From Plazaster borealis (taxonomy: Eukaryota; Echinodermata; Asteroidea; Forcipulatida; Labidiasteridae): DNA of 64,000 nucleotides. Where the stretch lies: the NCBI GenBank assembly GCA_021014325.1, contig CM037473.1, positions 24,418,822 through 24,482,821 on the forward strand, read 5' to 3'. Positions 24,255 to 37,408 of this stretch are shown piece by piece (the stretch's first letter is position 1; each line of letters starts with the position of its first letter). A program made the translations under genes and the position numbers. The notes under the pieces are model-generated. The model searched no databases, was not told where the DNA came from, and saw nothing but the letters and a program-made list of their open reading frames with translations.

Positions 24255-24722
24255 TTGCCATCCTACTGAAGAATACTACCAAGCTCAAGAATACTACCAA
24301 GCTGAAGACTAACAAACTGAAGAATACTATCAAGCTGAAGAATACCACCAAGCTGAAGAATACTACCAAGCTGATGAATACTAACAAGCTGAAGAATACT
24401 ACCAAGCTCAAGAATACTACCAAGCTGAAGAATACTACTCAGCTGAAAAATACTACCAAGCTGAAGAATACTACCAAGCTGAAGAATACTACCAAGCTGA
24501 AGAATACTACCAAGCTGCCAAGCTGAAGAATACTCCCAAGCAGAAGACTACTCCCAAGCTGAAGACTACCAAGCTGAAGAATTTACCAAGCTGAAGAATA
24601 CTACCATACTGAAGAATACTACCAAGCTGGAGAATACTACAAACCTCAAGAATACTACCAAGCTGGAGAATACTACCAAGCTGAAGAATACTACCAAGCT
24701 GAAGAATACTACCAAGCTGATG
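24255..24722 (+). repeat. 18-bp minisatellite
   Basis: Unit GCTGAAGAATACTACCAA (AEEYYQ in one frame), interrupted by stops in its first part. No flanking gene is visible. Confidence 0.9.
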
Positions 24723-25174
24723 AAGGCCCTGTTAGTGACAATCAAGAGAGACCCTGAGACAAGAACAAGCAGGAAAAGTTAGGAAGAGTATTCACTTACC
24801 AATTAATATCACATGCACACCACTCATCGGTAGAGAGAGATGCCATCAAATGCCTGGCCACTATGAAGCTGACAGAGAACAGTGTCTAGATTCAAAGTGA
24901 ACACCTGTATGTACATGCGTATCCACACTAGGAGAGGGAAACAAAGAAAAACATATCAAGATTTTGTTATAGAAGTGGCAGATCTGTTGAGCAATAAGCA
25001 TTTGTGTTTAGGAGTGCCTGCCATTGCTCCTGATCAGGGATAAATGTTTGGAATGTAAATGCTTCATTCTTCATACCTTTTTTAAGAAGAGAAATCCAGC
25101 AGATGCATTAGCTACCAATTGTACAGTACATGTTACATTGTACATCACAGCATCCCTAGCATAGCTCTTCGATA

Positions 25175-25515
25175 GATATCAGCTGTAGAGAGACCAGAAA
25201 CCTTTCAGAATGACTAAATAACTGTTTAGTTGTTAAACTGTTAATTGAATTGTAAATAGCACCCTCTTCTGTTTGCAATAGGTTCATATACCATTTGCAT
25301 TTAAACCACTCTGCATACATACCGAATTTGCATAAAAGTATAAGATTGTTTTTACACTAACGCATGTAGAGCATTCACTTAATTACTTTAGCCAGTAGGG
25401 CTATCGTTGCATTGGTAATTGTGTGTGAACAATTGTTATAGTACCACAGTTAAGACTGAAGCTCAATAAATCACTGCTAAGTTCTAAAGCTCAACAAGTT
25501 ATCTTTTGCTCAATA
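25175..25515 (+). mobile_element. Possible LTR of a gypsy element
   Basis: An LTR-like arrangement precedes the gag remnant: TATA-like CATAAAAGTATAAG at about 25331, then CTCAATAAATCACTGC. No matching second LTR was located. Confidence 0.3.
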
Positions 25516-25539
25516 CTTAATTTGTATGGGATGCATCCA

Positions 25540-25860
25540 AAAGTTCAGCAACAGCTTCTCTCATGTGACCGCAATTAGCAACAGTGGAAGCTTGAAGCGG
25601 CCTCCCAACTGGCCTGGGAATCCCTGTGTGGTTCGCACAGAATGGACACAACATGACTACATAATCTCTGACCCCTGAGATCACTCAGGAGGTTAGGGAT
25701 CTCCTTCTCAACCACGATCCCTATGCCATACTTAATGCGGAGTTAATTAAGCGCACCACAGCAACTTCTCACAGACGAGGTGCTCAGGGATATGAAAAAC
25801 CCACGCAACTACAGCTCAGTGACTGGGCTTTGAAAGAATCCATTCTTTGTGAGTGACAGC
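25540..25860 (+). pseudogene. Ty3/gypsy gag remnant
   Basis: Broken frame readable as LTPEITQEVRDLLLNHDPYA and then AELIKRTTATSHRR, matching the gag pattern of Mag-type gypsy elements. Stops interrupt it before and after. Confidence 0.55.
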
Positions 25861-26179
25861 TTGCAGAGATTACCATAAAAATTTCAAATGGCGCTCACAT
25901 CTACAGGAGATTAAATGCAGATTGAAAATTTGCCAAACTATCCAATAAAATCATCGATATCATGGCGGTACAACCACACACTGTGTCAGCTTGGTGACCT
26001 GCACCCCCAGCAGTTCCAACCACTGCGAATATGTGCAGGTATCATGACACTTTTGGAAATTGTGCTAGATTACTGTCACAAGCCATGCTCATATTCATAT
26101 GACAGGTTCCAACAGCGACCAACAGTGAAAGGTTCTGCTGGCGTAACATGCAGTCACCTTTTCTACATCTCTGATGAAT

Positions 26180-26445
26180 GTCACACCAAGTGTCACCAAT
26201 TTCCTCATCGACAGTGGAGCAGAAGTTAGCGTTGTTCCATCCACTTCTCTGAATCATTCCACCTTAGACATGGATTGCAACTTCTGCAACTTTTGGTGAG
26301 CAATCTTTCACATTGGACGTACGTTTGCAAGGCACAATTTTCAATAGGTGTTCATAATCAAAGATATTCAGCAACCAATCCAAGGCCCTGATTTCCTCAG
26401 ACATTTCAACCCGATGGTCGACATCCATGCAACATTGCAGACTCC
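26180..26445 (+). pseudogene. Ty3/gypsy protease remnant
   Basis: TNFLIDSGAEVSVVP carries the aspartic protease D-S/T-G-A motif. Later, after a frameshift, IQQPIQGPDFLRHFNPMVD matches the conserved end of the domain. In-frame stops show it is inactive. Confidence 0.7.
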
Positions 26446-26499
26446 TTGATGCAATGATAAAGTCATTGCATCAAAGGCACATTCAGTTAGTCCCATGTA

Positions 26500-26870
26500 A
26501 CTCAAATTGACTCACTGGCTGAGTTTCCGACCATCACACAACCTTCATAAGAGGAAAAGGCTGTCAAACATGATGCGACGCACCACACAGAAACAAAGAG
26601 ACCCCCCTACATCAGCCTGTGCTTGCCACCTCGCCCCCCCGAGTAGACTAAACAGTTGCAACTCCGGATAGTCAGCCCCCTCCATTAGCAATTGGGCATC
26701 ACTGCTTCACATAGTTCCTAAAAAGACCTCTGGAGATTGGTGCCCCTGTGGGGACTAATGGGCACTCAACACTCGCACAGTTCCAGATTGATACCTAACC
26801 CCCCAATTGAATTACTTCACAGCCTCGCTTGGTGGTGCCAAGATTTTCACCAAATACTGAACAGACACAC
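26500..26870 (+). pseudogene. Ty3/gypsy reverse transcriptase N-terminal remnant
   Basis: Pieces in shifting frames: LAEFPTITQPS, HDATHHTETKRPP, WASLLHIVPKKTSGDW and FTASLGGAKIFTKY, which are the ordered blocks before the catalytic YxDD of gypsy RT. It stops before the catalytic motif. Confidence 0.75.
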
Positions 26871-26995
26871 AGAACCAGGTCAATTAAACTATTCAACCTT
26901 ATGCTCCTTTTTCTGTTTAATAGTTGCTAATGTTTTTATCAGACATGTTTTTTGTCTATTTTTAATATTTTAATTGTCATGTCACCAAAACATAG

Positions 26996-27164
26996 AGTTG
27001 TTGAAGACCTATAGTTAGTCTACTTTCCCAGTTAGTCTTCAAGTTCAACATACAGACCAGTATGTAGAACAAATCTGCTAAGGTATAAAAAGCTACTCTT
27101 CTGAAACAGAAATTTGTTGAAACCCTTTTGCTGTCCAATTAAAGCATCCATGTTACATTTTTGT
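26996..27164 (+). mobile_element. Possible LTR fragment
   Basis: A TATA-like box AAGGTATAAAAAGC with CCAATTAAAGC about 60 bp downstream, next to the RT remnant. Weak. Confidence 0.2.
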
Positions 27165-27689
27165 TGAAATGTATAAAAGAGTATGGACAAAGTTTAATAT
27201 TTGGGGCTGAAGATTTTTAGTTGTCAGATATTTGGCAGGCAGTAATCATCAACACACACCTTTCCACTCAACGAGCATTCCTCATCCCACACAAGCTAGT
27301 CTGGATTTGGAAATGAGAGTATTGGAGTTTCAAGGTGCCACAGAGTATGTTCAATTCTGACAGTGAGATGATTTTATTATGAGTATGATTTCAAATTTTG
27401 CAATGTGTTAAGCCTGGTTCATACTGATGCAAAGGGAAATATGTGACGTAAACAATCAGGTATGCACTGTTTTCCAATTGTGACGCAAGGAAATTTGTTT
27501 TGCTTTCGCAATTCGCGTGAAGTATGAACCGGGCTTTAATTTAGTATAAGTTACAGACAAGGAAGCAAATACATGTAAAGCAAAGGCTTTCACATTTTCT
27601 GGGGGTGTAAGGTAAGAGATCAACGAGTGGCAGATAACAAATGTCTTGCCATTTTTACTGTGTGTGTTTTGTTGTTGAAACATGTGAAC

Positions 27690-29100
27690 ATGTGACTGAA
27701 AAAATATCCTGCTGACTTTGCTGCAAATTTCTGAAGAATTTAAATACTATCACACTGTTGTGACTGTGGCAGACAATTGTGAATGCAAAGTGTGTATGGT
27801 AGAATACGGTTTAAGTAAAAGCTTAAATACTGTGTCAAATACAGTGTCACAAGATCTTTCTGTTGTATTGTGTTCCATGCAGATGTTCGAAATGTGGATC
27901 ACATGTACACACCTTCTTCTGTATTGAGTCTGGAGACAAGACGGCACCGTGAGGGGCTGGAGTGTTTCTTTCATGGATAGACCTATGAAGCAGGAGAAAC
28001 GTGAAAGACAGAATAAGATTCTCTGCTTGAAGAGCACTTTTTCTACTTTTCCTTACAAATTCTCCACCAGGTACAGTGATTATTATTAATTGTGGCTTTT
28101 ACAAAATGAAGTGTTTCTTATATTAATAGGTTTGCCTTAACTTTCTCAGTCTCCAGCCAAAGGACCAAAACTGTCATTTGTATGGGACATTGAGGTTGAA
28201 TTTGAAGCCATATGCACGATCATATAGGCATAAATATATATGCAGCTTTGGAGAGCAATGAACTGGCAGATTTGTAATGGGCTTCAGTTGTTTGAAGTGG
28301 TATTTGGCAAGCGTTATCAATCTGTAGTATACGAAACTTGCAGAGTAGAAGCAGTTCCAATGATAGATGAAACTGACAAAAGTGTGGCCCATACATAATT
28401 GTGATAATGTGATTCTTACAGATAGTCGGAGGATGGATTCCTTGCTTATATTGAGCATGGAGCATGGACTCGAGATGGTGGACTGATTTAATGCATGCTG
28501 TATATAAGACCTGAAATCCGTAGAGAAGCTTGAAGACAGACAAAGATCTTATACTTAGTCTACTTAAGCAGCGCCTTTCCTGTCTTGATCTTCCATACCC
28601 ATCCATCAGGTACATTGACAGATTATATTTAAAAGTTTTTTTAGTTTTGTATTGAACAATTTTTGGGTTACTTAGACAAACTTACTAGAGTGAGATTTGA
28701 TCCCGAGACCTCCAGGATTACTTGCCGGCACAGAATCCCATACGTCAAAGACTCGAATCCCACTTTAGTAAATTGTTCTTTGTTTCCCCGAAAATTAATA
28801 TATATTTACCCAGTTGCCCTTGTGATTTAGTACTTGATACTTTACATATTAGTTATTTTGATCTCTTGTAAAATATTTTTGTTTTTTAGTGGTACTAGTA
28901 TGAATGAAAATTAGAAACTGATGAAAGTACACCCTTAATAATGGTAATGGTGAATACATGTTGCAGGATTCTTGTGTTGATGTGATTCCATACTGATAGT
29001 GCAGGATGGACTACTTGTTCTGTGTGAGTACAACACACATTGGCACGAGGGACTGACTGAAGGAACACTTTTCCTGTCTTGATCTTCGATACCAATGCTC
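27690..29100 (+). repeat. Diverged direct repeats ending in donor-like CAGGTAC
   Basis: TTTCCTGTCTTGATCTTC recurs at about 28575 and 29069. TGTGATTC-(C)ATAC-GATAG recurs near 28407, 28980 and 30489. Two units end CAGGTACAGTG (28068) and CAGGTACATTG (28607). Origin unknown. Confidence 0.45.
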
Positions 29101-29107
29101 TTGTTTA

Positions 29108-29472
29108 TTTTATTTTTATTTTTCGCCTATCATCACAAGGCCGGATGGCACCTTCAAGGTGAGGCTACACTTAACTGATCTGGGCTATCGACCCAAATCA
29201 ACTTCCACCAGGGGCACGTTGCCACCTACTCCTGAGGCTGAAACAGGGTTACCCGTTTCACTGTCCGTAAGGATGTAGGCATGGGTATCATCCACTAGGA
29301 GCCTCGCTGGTAGAGCAGAATGTACTATATTCCCAACTTTTTACAAAGCAATAATGGTAAGGTGCCTTGCTCAAGTGCACAAGTGCCATGACCGGGATAC
29401 GAACCCACACTCTGCTGCTGACAACACCAGAGCTTGGGTCCGGTGAACTAGACCGCTCAGCCACGACACGCT
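29108..29472 (-). mobile_element. tRNA-headed SINE
   Basis: Same family as 20219-20579. Minus-strand A box TGGCTGAGCGGTC and B box GGTTCGTATCCCGG. Confidence 0.8.
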
Positions 29473-29817
29473 CTGTGATGGGATGGTCACTTGTAATCTG
29501 CCCATCAGCAAAATGTCCAATAAAGATCACATGAAATTTTTCAGAATGCTGTAAAAACAATTGTCAAGCTTTTAAGAAGTCTAAAATGTTGATGGTGCTG
29601 GCTTTTCAACAGAACTCTAGGTTTTATATCCTGTAATATTCAGGTCAAATTTATAGTCAGTGTAAACAGAGTCCAGATGACAAAAAAGGCACTGTATAGT
29701 TATCTGTTGTATCATGGCCAAAAATAAAATTGTCAGTTCTTATTGTTAATTGGACTGTTAATACCCAACATTATAAAATCTGGTGTAAAGATCTTATTTA
29801 AATATTTCAAATTGCAG

Positions 29818-29921
29818 GAGGAAACTTTCAACTGTAAACATGAAGGGAAACATATGAGAACTAGATGTACATATACTGCTCCTAGCAAGATGGGAAATTT
29901 TGAGCTGACATAAATAATGAG
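29818..29921 (+). other. Candidate exon (plus strand)
   Basis: Bounded by the acceptor TTCAAATTGCAG and the donor AATGAG|GTGAGT. In the frame left open by the exon at 18241 it reads WRKLSTVNMKGNI then stop. Exon status rests only on splice signals. Confidence 0.25.
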
Positions 29922-30959
29922 GTGAGTTTATACAATCTGTTACTTTTTGAATGAACATGCATGACAGTCTCATGTAGCAATGAAACTAGGATAGCATTTA
30001 AGGGGGGTAAAGGGGGTGCACTGTGTTTTGTAGAGGGGGAGGGACACTTCTGGCAAAAAAAACCTAGTTTTCATTTGCATTTTCCTTAATGTCATTTACT
30101 ATTTAGAAGATAATCTAACAAGGAAGTAAAAACAATAACATTGTCTCTGTGTAAAAATAGAAATATATTTTTGGAAATTACTGCATAAAAGTTCATGAAA
30201 TGTAACATTTTTATTCTGCGAAATTTTAATCTCAAACGTCCAGATTTCAATTTTCAAATGAGGGGTGGGGGGGCTGGGGGTGCCTGCCCCGCCCCCAGTT
30301 TTGCTATTTTTGTCATGTTGCTTTCATGGTGTACCAATTAATATTCAAGAAGTAAATTTAACATAACAACTTTTCAAAAGTGAAATACTTGCATTAAATC
30401 TAAACCACAAGTGCATTTATACAGTAGTATACTATATAAGGCCCAATAAATCTGCATTAAACCAGTTTAAACTTGACAGTTTCATGTAATGTGATTCCAT
30501 ACAGATAGAGGACTACATATGCAAATTTAATAATCGTCTGGATATTTCTCATTTGAAACAAGGACCTCAGGAGTGACACTACCAAAAAGCAAGCACCCCA
30601 AGAAAAGAGAAAAACCACCTGAAGCATGAACAAGCACTCAAGCAAAGATGTATAGCAACAGAGGCACTAAGTCATCAACAGCAAATCTCTATTGATTTCA
30701 TGTGTACTGGACAACTTTATCAAGGGTTATCAACTTTGACAATAACCAATTTCTCTCGGACAATCGCGTTTTTATGTTAATGGTTAAAACTATACAACTT
30801 GAATCAACTGTGGTTGAGTAATGTCATTGGACGAGTCATTTTATTCGATCGAGGCATCACGAGAGTGAGTAAAATCTGCGAAACAACAAACTTTTGGATT
30901 GTAAATCAGCAGGTATTAAGGTATCAATTTGGATCCTCCTGTTGGTGAACTTTTTGCAG

Positions 30960-31440
30960 GTGTGAGGATGAAACATTTCAAGTCGTACATGTACAACTTC
31001 TACATTGTTCAAGCTATGAGGAAGACAGACTGATAGCTACAATCAAGTGCAAGAACTCAATGAGAGAACTCACAGAATTGAACTCTAGTTATCTTTACAT
31101 GTAGTTTATACTAAGCTCACTTTTTTTCATGAGGGTAGTTCAAATCTTGAGATGCTTGCAATTGTGCCCCTGATTTGTATGTCAGTTCTTGAATGGAGAT
31201 GAACAATGTAGCTTTTATGTGAAGGGTATTTTTGAATGGAATGTTTATTTTGACTGATTTATGTACATTAGAATGTGTACTAATACTTAAGTTCATACTT
31301 TAACTGTGTGTATAAACACTGAATGTGACAAGCCAGATGCTGAGGATCTTGGCTGAGGGTGATGTGCTAGTAACATCTCCCCTCAGGGTGTCCAAATGAC
31401 ACCCCATGTATTAAAAGCCAGTGTAAAATGTTATAAATAA
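30960..31440 (+). other. Possible terminal exon (plus strand)
   Basis: The acceptor GTGAACTTTTTGCAG precedes 30960. The following sequence has no long ORF and is AT-rich like a 3' UTR. The 3' end is arbitrary; no AATAAA was located with certainty. Confidence 0.2.
31333..31385 (+). repeat. Diverged outlier of the 53-bp module
   Basis: GGCTGAGGGTGATGTGCTAG then TAACATCTCCCCT, related to the modules from 33183 onward. Confidence 0.5.
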
Positions 31441-31559
31441 TATCAAATCATGAATGAGGTTTACAAATTTTAAGGTAGTCTGCATGGTTTAAGTAACCCC
31501 TCAGCAAGCAAGTGCGTCATTCTGAGCATTGAACACAGTTGTGTAAAAATCAAAAGCAT

Positions 31560-32305
31560 ACGGCGGTACAACTACAACGCTTCACCATACAAGTTTATAA
31601 TTTTGAGCTTTCAACAAAGTTGTGGAATGTAGCGACACAGAAGTATAAGTGCATCAACTCACCACACAAGTATATAATTTTGAGCTTTCAACAAAGTTGT
31701 GGAATGTAGGGATACAAAAGTATGAGTGCATCAACTCACCATCTAAGTGCATCGTTTTGAGCTTTCAACAAAGTTGCGGAACGTAGCGACACAGAAGTAT
31801 AAGTGTATCAACTCACCATCCAGGTACATCATTTTGAGCTTTCATCAAAGGTGTGGAATGTAGCGACACAGAAGTATAAGTGCATCAACTCACCATACAA
31901 GTACATCATTTTGAGCTTTCATCAAAGGTCTGGAACGTAGCGACACAGAAGTATAAGTGCATCAACTCACCATCCAAGTACATCATTTTTAGCTTTCATC
32001 AAAGTTGTGGAATGTAGCGACACAGAAGTATAAGTACATCAACTCACCATCCAAGTACATCATTTTGAGCTTTCAACAAATTGTGGAATGTAGCGATACA
32101 GAAGTATAAGTGTGTTACCTCACCATACAAGTTCATCATTTTGAGCTTTCAACAAAGTTGTGGAATGTAGCTTTCAACAAAGTTGTGGAATGTAGTGACA
32201 GAAGTTTAAGTGCATCAACTCACCGTCCAAGTACAACATTTTGAGCTTTCAACAAAGTTGTGGAACGTAGCGACACAGAAGTATAAGTGCATCAACTCAC
32301 CACAA
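31560..32305 (+). repeat. 77-bp satellite, ~9 copies
   Basis: The word TTTTGAGCTTTCA recurs at exactly 77-bp steps from 31605 to 32067. Unit words: AAGTGCATCAACTCACCATC and GTTGTGGAATGTAGCGACAC. A 25-bp internal duplication lies near 32170. Confidence 0.95.
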
Positions 32306-33182
32306 AGCTTTGATTAACCTGAAATTTTTTCAGTGAAAATGGTCAGGTATAACTATTGTTACTGTAGTTGGAAACGAGCAGTAGTCAAGAAAGAAAAACT
32401 ATAATCTGGAAACTTCTAAACCTTGTGTTCAACTCAGTGACTCCTAATTTGCTGACCGTGTACAATCAGAACCAACCTGTTTAATCTCTATAAGCCAACT
32501 GGTTGTGGAGAATGGAGAATCTTTGAGTTTAAGTTTGGCTCACTTTTATTTACTGGTGCCATAAATAGGACAGTATGACACAACTGTGTACAAGTAGGCC
32601 TACATCCTCATTCACATGAAAGAACTACATGCTATGTCCAGGGATGAGATTTGATGTATGTTAAAATTCCTGAAAATAGCTTGGGTCCCCCCTTATTCTA
32701 GACCAAGAACCTCCAGACATTGCAATTCAGGAGGTTGACAGACTCTGTACATCACCAGAAATAAAAGATTACAGGTTTGGACACAACTTGGACTATTTCT
32801 TTCTCTCTTTGGTGACTGCTATCCTTCTTTCAAGAAAATCTGAAGGCTGAAGAGGTCTTGAGAAAATCCTAATATCAGGAAAAATCCTGAGAAATCCCAC
32901 GCCTGTATGTCAACATCTTCCTAGACATGTGCAGGAGATCATCAACTACTACAGCGAAGAGGACATAATTTCATAAACCACTTGCATTATCATGCAAATA
33001 TGCCACCATTACCGAGAACAAACAGTGGAAACGCACATGTGTGTCTACACCAAACACTGCTAAACGAATAATAGGTCTTCCTTTGACTTCATCAAGGGAG
33101 CAGTTAGAGCTTGTGACATCATAATACAAGAATTTCATACTGCAGAGAACCTAGATTACTCTATCGATCAAAAGCTGAAATA

Positions 33183-35290
33183 CACCAGTTGCTGAATTTG
33201 CTGGTTGAGGGTGAAGTGCTGGTAACCTCTCCCCTAAATAATTGCTCTGTGAAGTACAAAGGAGCACAGCGATAAATAACGAACAAGTTGTTTTTCTTCC
33301 ACATTTTTAAAATAATTGACCTACCTAAACACCAGTTGCTGAATTTGCTGGTTGAGGGTAAAGTGCTGGTAACCTCTCCACTAATTAATTGCTCTCTGAA
33401 GTACAAAGGAGCACTGCTGACAAATAACAAACAAGTTGTTTTTCTTCCACATTTTAAAAATAATTGACCTACCTACACACCAGTTGCTGAATTTGCTGGT
33501 TGAGGGTGAAGTGCTGGTAACCTCTCCCCTCGAAAATGGTGTCCCCACATTCAACATATTCTGAAATGAGAACGAACAAGTGTAGTGTTTTCAATGTTGC
33601 TTGCCTCGATAAAGATTGATTGTAGATTTGTGCCCTTGCTTTGAAAATCAAACAAGTTGCGAATTTGACGGTTAAGGGCGAGTGTAACATAATCCCTTTG
33701 AAAGTGGTGTCCCACTGCATAACCACAATGTGCATGCTGAAATAAGAAACTAAACAATGCAACTCTATCAAATCTGTTGCCCTTATTAGATTTGATTGCA
33801 CATTCTTGGGATTGTTAACAAAAAAAACCACCAGTTGCTGAATTTACTGGTTAAGGGTGAAGTGCTGGTAACCTCTCCCCTAAATAATTGCTCTTTAGAA
33901 GTAAAATGCATATATTGCAACTAATGCAGGCTACTCCTTCGAAAAGTTTAGAAGCCTTCCAGTCACAAAGAAGCACAGCTTACAAAATAGTTAACTTTTG
34001 TTATAAGTTGATGTTCTTCAACATTTCTAAATAATTGACCTACCTAAACACCAGTTGCTGAATTTGCTGGTTGAGGGTGAAGTGCTGGTAACCTCTCCCC
34101 TCGAAAATGGTGTCCCCACATTTAACATATTCTGAAATGAGAATGGACAAGTGTAGTGTTTTCAATGTTGCTTGCACGATAAATATTGATTGTAGATTTG
34201 TGCAATTGCTTTGAAATACAAACCAGTTTTGCTGATTGAGGGTGAGTTTTTGTAACTTATACCCTTTGAAAATGTGTCCCACTGCATCACCGCATTGTGC
34301 ATGCTGAAATAAGAAACTGAACAAGGAACTTCTTTCAAATGTGTTGCCCTATTAGGTTTAATTGCACATTCTTGGGATTGTTAACAAAAAAACACCAGTT
34401 GCTGAATTTACTGGTTAAGGGTGAAGTGCTGGTAACCTCTCCCCTAAAAAATTGCTCTTTAGAAGTAAAATGCATATTTTGCAACTAATGCAGGCTACTC
34501 CTTTGAAGAGTTTAGAAACCTCCCAGTTACAAGGGAGCACAGCTTACAAAATAATGAACATGTAAATGGATTTTCTTCAACATTTCTAAAAAATTGACCT
34601 ACCTAAACGCCAGTTGCTGAATTTGCTGGTTGAGGGTGAAGTGCTGGTAACCTCTCCCCTCGAAAATACTGTCCACACATTTAACATAATCTGAAATAAA
34701 ATGAACAAGTTAATTTTGCTTGCCTTGTAAAGGTTTGATTAAAGATTTGAGCCATTGCTTTTAAATACAAACCATTTGTGAATTTGCTAATTGAGGATGA
34801 GTGTTTGTAAGTTATCCCCTTTGAAAATGGTGTCCCACTGCATGAGAATGGAACAATGCAAGTTCTTTCTTTCAAATTGGTCTTAGGTTTAATTGCAGAT
34901 TATTGGGATTTTTATTAAAAGTATTCGCTGTATTAAACAGCGTTATTTGAATAATAAGTCCGTGACATCATAATACAAGAAGTCTTTACTGCAGAGAACC
35001 AGTGAAGTCTGTACCTAATTGTGAATTAACATATTTTGTGTATTACGTCAGATAACTCTATTGAAAAAGCTGAAATACACCAGTTGCTGAATTTACTGGT
35101 TAAGGGTGAAGTGCTGGTAACCTCTCCCCTAAATACATTACTCTCTGAAGTACAAAGGAGCACAGCTGACAAATAATGAGCAAGTTGATTTTCTACCTTT
35201 TTTAAGACCTACCTAAATTTTGGTTGGCTTATACACCAGTTGCTGAATTTTCTGGTAGAGGGTGAAGTGCTGGTAACCTCTCCCCTCAAA
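33183..35290 (+). repeat. Cluster of a 53-bp module inside ~550-bp units
   Basis: CACCAGTTGCTGAATTTGCT then GGTTGAGGGTGAAGTGCTGG then TAACCTCTCCCCT occurs at 33183, 33330, 33478, ~33829, 34049, 34393, 34608, 35078 and 35234. Alternating spacers (CTAAATAATTGCTCT and CGAAAATGGTGTCC) form a larger unit repeated two to three times. The minus-strand ORFs here only repeat GEVTSTSPSTSKFSNW. Confidence 0.9.
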
Positions 35291-36214
35291 AATGGTGTCT
35301 CTCTTGTGATGAACACAGGCTGTAATAAAAGTGAGGAGGTGTAAATTTTATCAATTTTGGATTTAATGCATGTTATACTACATAATAATTTCACATGGTG
35401 TTACCGCAAACCTCTCTTAGTTAATAATAATTTCTATTAAAAACAAACCATTTACTGATTTGTTTTAGTTGAGAGTAAACAGTGACAAAACTAGGGTAAC
35501 ATTTTAGGGGGCCCACAATTTTTTCTATGGGGCACTTTTAGCCAATTCTGGCTACTTCTGGTCAAATACACTGTTTACATGTGAATAGAAAAATAGTTTT
35601 AAAAACATTCAAATAACTACAGAAAAGCCTAATAAATGTAGCATTTTATTCATGGGGGGGTGGACCCGAAGGCACGGACATCAAGGAGGGGGAACCCTGT
35701 ACGCCATCTTTAGTTACGCCACTGAGAGAATATCTATCCTCAAAAGGTACCCTGCATTTCAGGCTTACAAAATTCTGAATGTCTTGATTATGGTGAAGTG
35801 CTCCCCGTCAAAAGTGTCCCTGTGCTCACTACATAATGGTTATTGCTAAGTCTCCTGGCTGAGGGTGAAGTGCTGATAATCTGTCCTCTCTAGACTTTTT
35901 GGGCTACAAATTATACGTACAATGTAGTTTTTAAAGATCATTTAAAATCTCTACTCCAAACTTACAAAAAATATGTCATATACGGCTTTCATTGTTGGTT
36001 TTTAAAGATTCACTTTTAGAAGGGAGTAAAATGTGCATATAAAATGTGTTTTTTATTTGTCTATTATTATTTTTCTTTTACAAAAATAAAGTGTTTTCAT
36101 TATTAGCACATAATTATAGTTCATCTAACTACATGGATTTTGATTCCAAAGCTGAATTCACCATCGTTAAAATTGTAAAACCATAATACAAAGTGTATTA
36201 AAAAGTGTTCTTCA

Positions 36215-36310
36215 AAGTTACTATCCAGCGCCTTGAGCACCTTTGGTGGATATGTGCGCTTTATAAGACTTCGTTATTATTATTATTATAATTATTATTA
36301 TTATTATTAA
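36215..36310 (+). mobile_element. SINE-like 3' tail with (TTA)n
   Basis: CAGCGCCTTGAGCACC, GTGCGCTTTATAAGACTTCG, then TTATTATTA repeats: the tail pattern of the SINE at 47642-48062. Confidence 0.6.
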
Positions 36311-36699
36311 GTTGCTGATTACATACAGTCTGTCAATAGAGGGCACTGTCCATTCAATCTGATATTATAGCTAAAAAGAGCATGAACATTTGTTTTGAAG
36401 TTGAAAACTTACTGAAACTAACACAAACTTTTTTAAAATTTGGCAACCCAGTTATTTTTCTTTGAAGTAACGAGGGAAGGTTGGTGTTAATAATCATAAT
36501 GCAATCACTAGCAATAATTGAGTAGTTCATATTAGACTTATAGATTATTACTAAGATTATTCAAGTTTCATTTAGTTTGCGAATTGGCAATTGTACAACT
36601 CCGCCTTACTATGCTTTCTACTTTAATAAATATATTTAAAAATAAAACCTTTAAGTAATTTTTACAGATAAGCTTGATTGATATAAAGTTTTGACTCTA

Positions 36700-37070
36700 A
36701 GTTTTAACGTACATGTTTGGTAATTACTCAAAACAAATATTAGCATAAAAACTTACTTGGACAAGCAACGGAGAGCTGTTGATAGTATAAAACATTGTAG
36801 GAAACGACTCCCTCTGAAGTAACGTAGGTTTTTGAGAAAGAGGTAATTTCTCACTAAAATAATAAAAACTTCTTGCAGGAAGTTTTTATTCCTATCTGAA
36901 AGCACACAAATTTGTACAACAAGAGTGTTTTTTCTTTCATCATTTTCTGGCAACTTCGATGACCAATTGAGCCCAAATTTTCACAGGCTTGTTATTTTAT
37001 GCATATGTTGGGATACACCAAGTGAGAACACTGGTCTTTGACAATTACCAAATGTGTTCAGTGCCTTTAA
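36700..37070. mobile_element. MITE family A
   Basis: TTTTAACGTACATGTTTGG to AAATGTGTTCAGTGCCTTTA. Central hairpin near 36863. Confidence 0.85.
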
Positions 37071-37408
37071 TTTACAAAAAAGATTAATTGAGATAAAGGT
37101 TTTGTATGTATAAAAATGCATGTATTTGTTAATTAGTACTTTTAAATGTCATTTTATCATTCGCTTAAAGTGGTGTATTTTATTATGCCAGTTTTTTTAA
37201 AGTGTTATTTTATTATTGCATTGAAAATAAAATGGCATGTACATCTTACATGAAATCAACAGATTTGTTTTCACATTTGCTTCATTTACATCGGAGGTCA
37301 CAGTTCAGAAGTCACAGTTCAGAGGTCAATTTTTATTTTTATTTTTTATTTTTTTTGACCCACCCACTCTAAGGTTTATATATAACGTCCGAGCGAATTT
37401 TTTCAAGC

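Noticed and set aside
28220..28615. 131-codon minus-strand ORF
   Set aside because: No domain, ordinary AT-rich composition, lies in diverged repeats.
33469..33831. 120-codon minus-strand ORF
   Set aside because: Made of satellite-module repeats that also occur in broken frames nearby.
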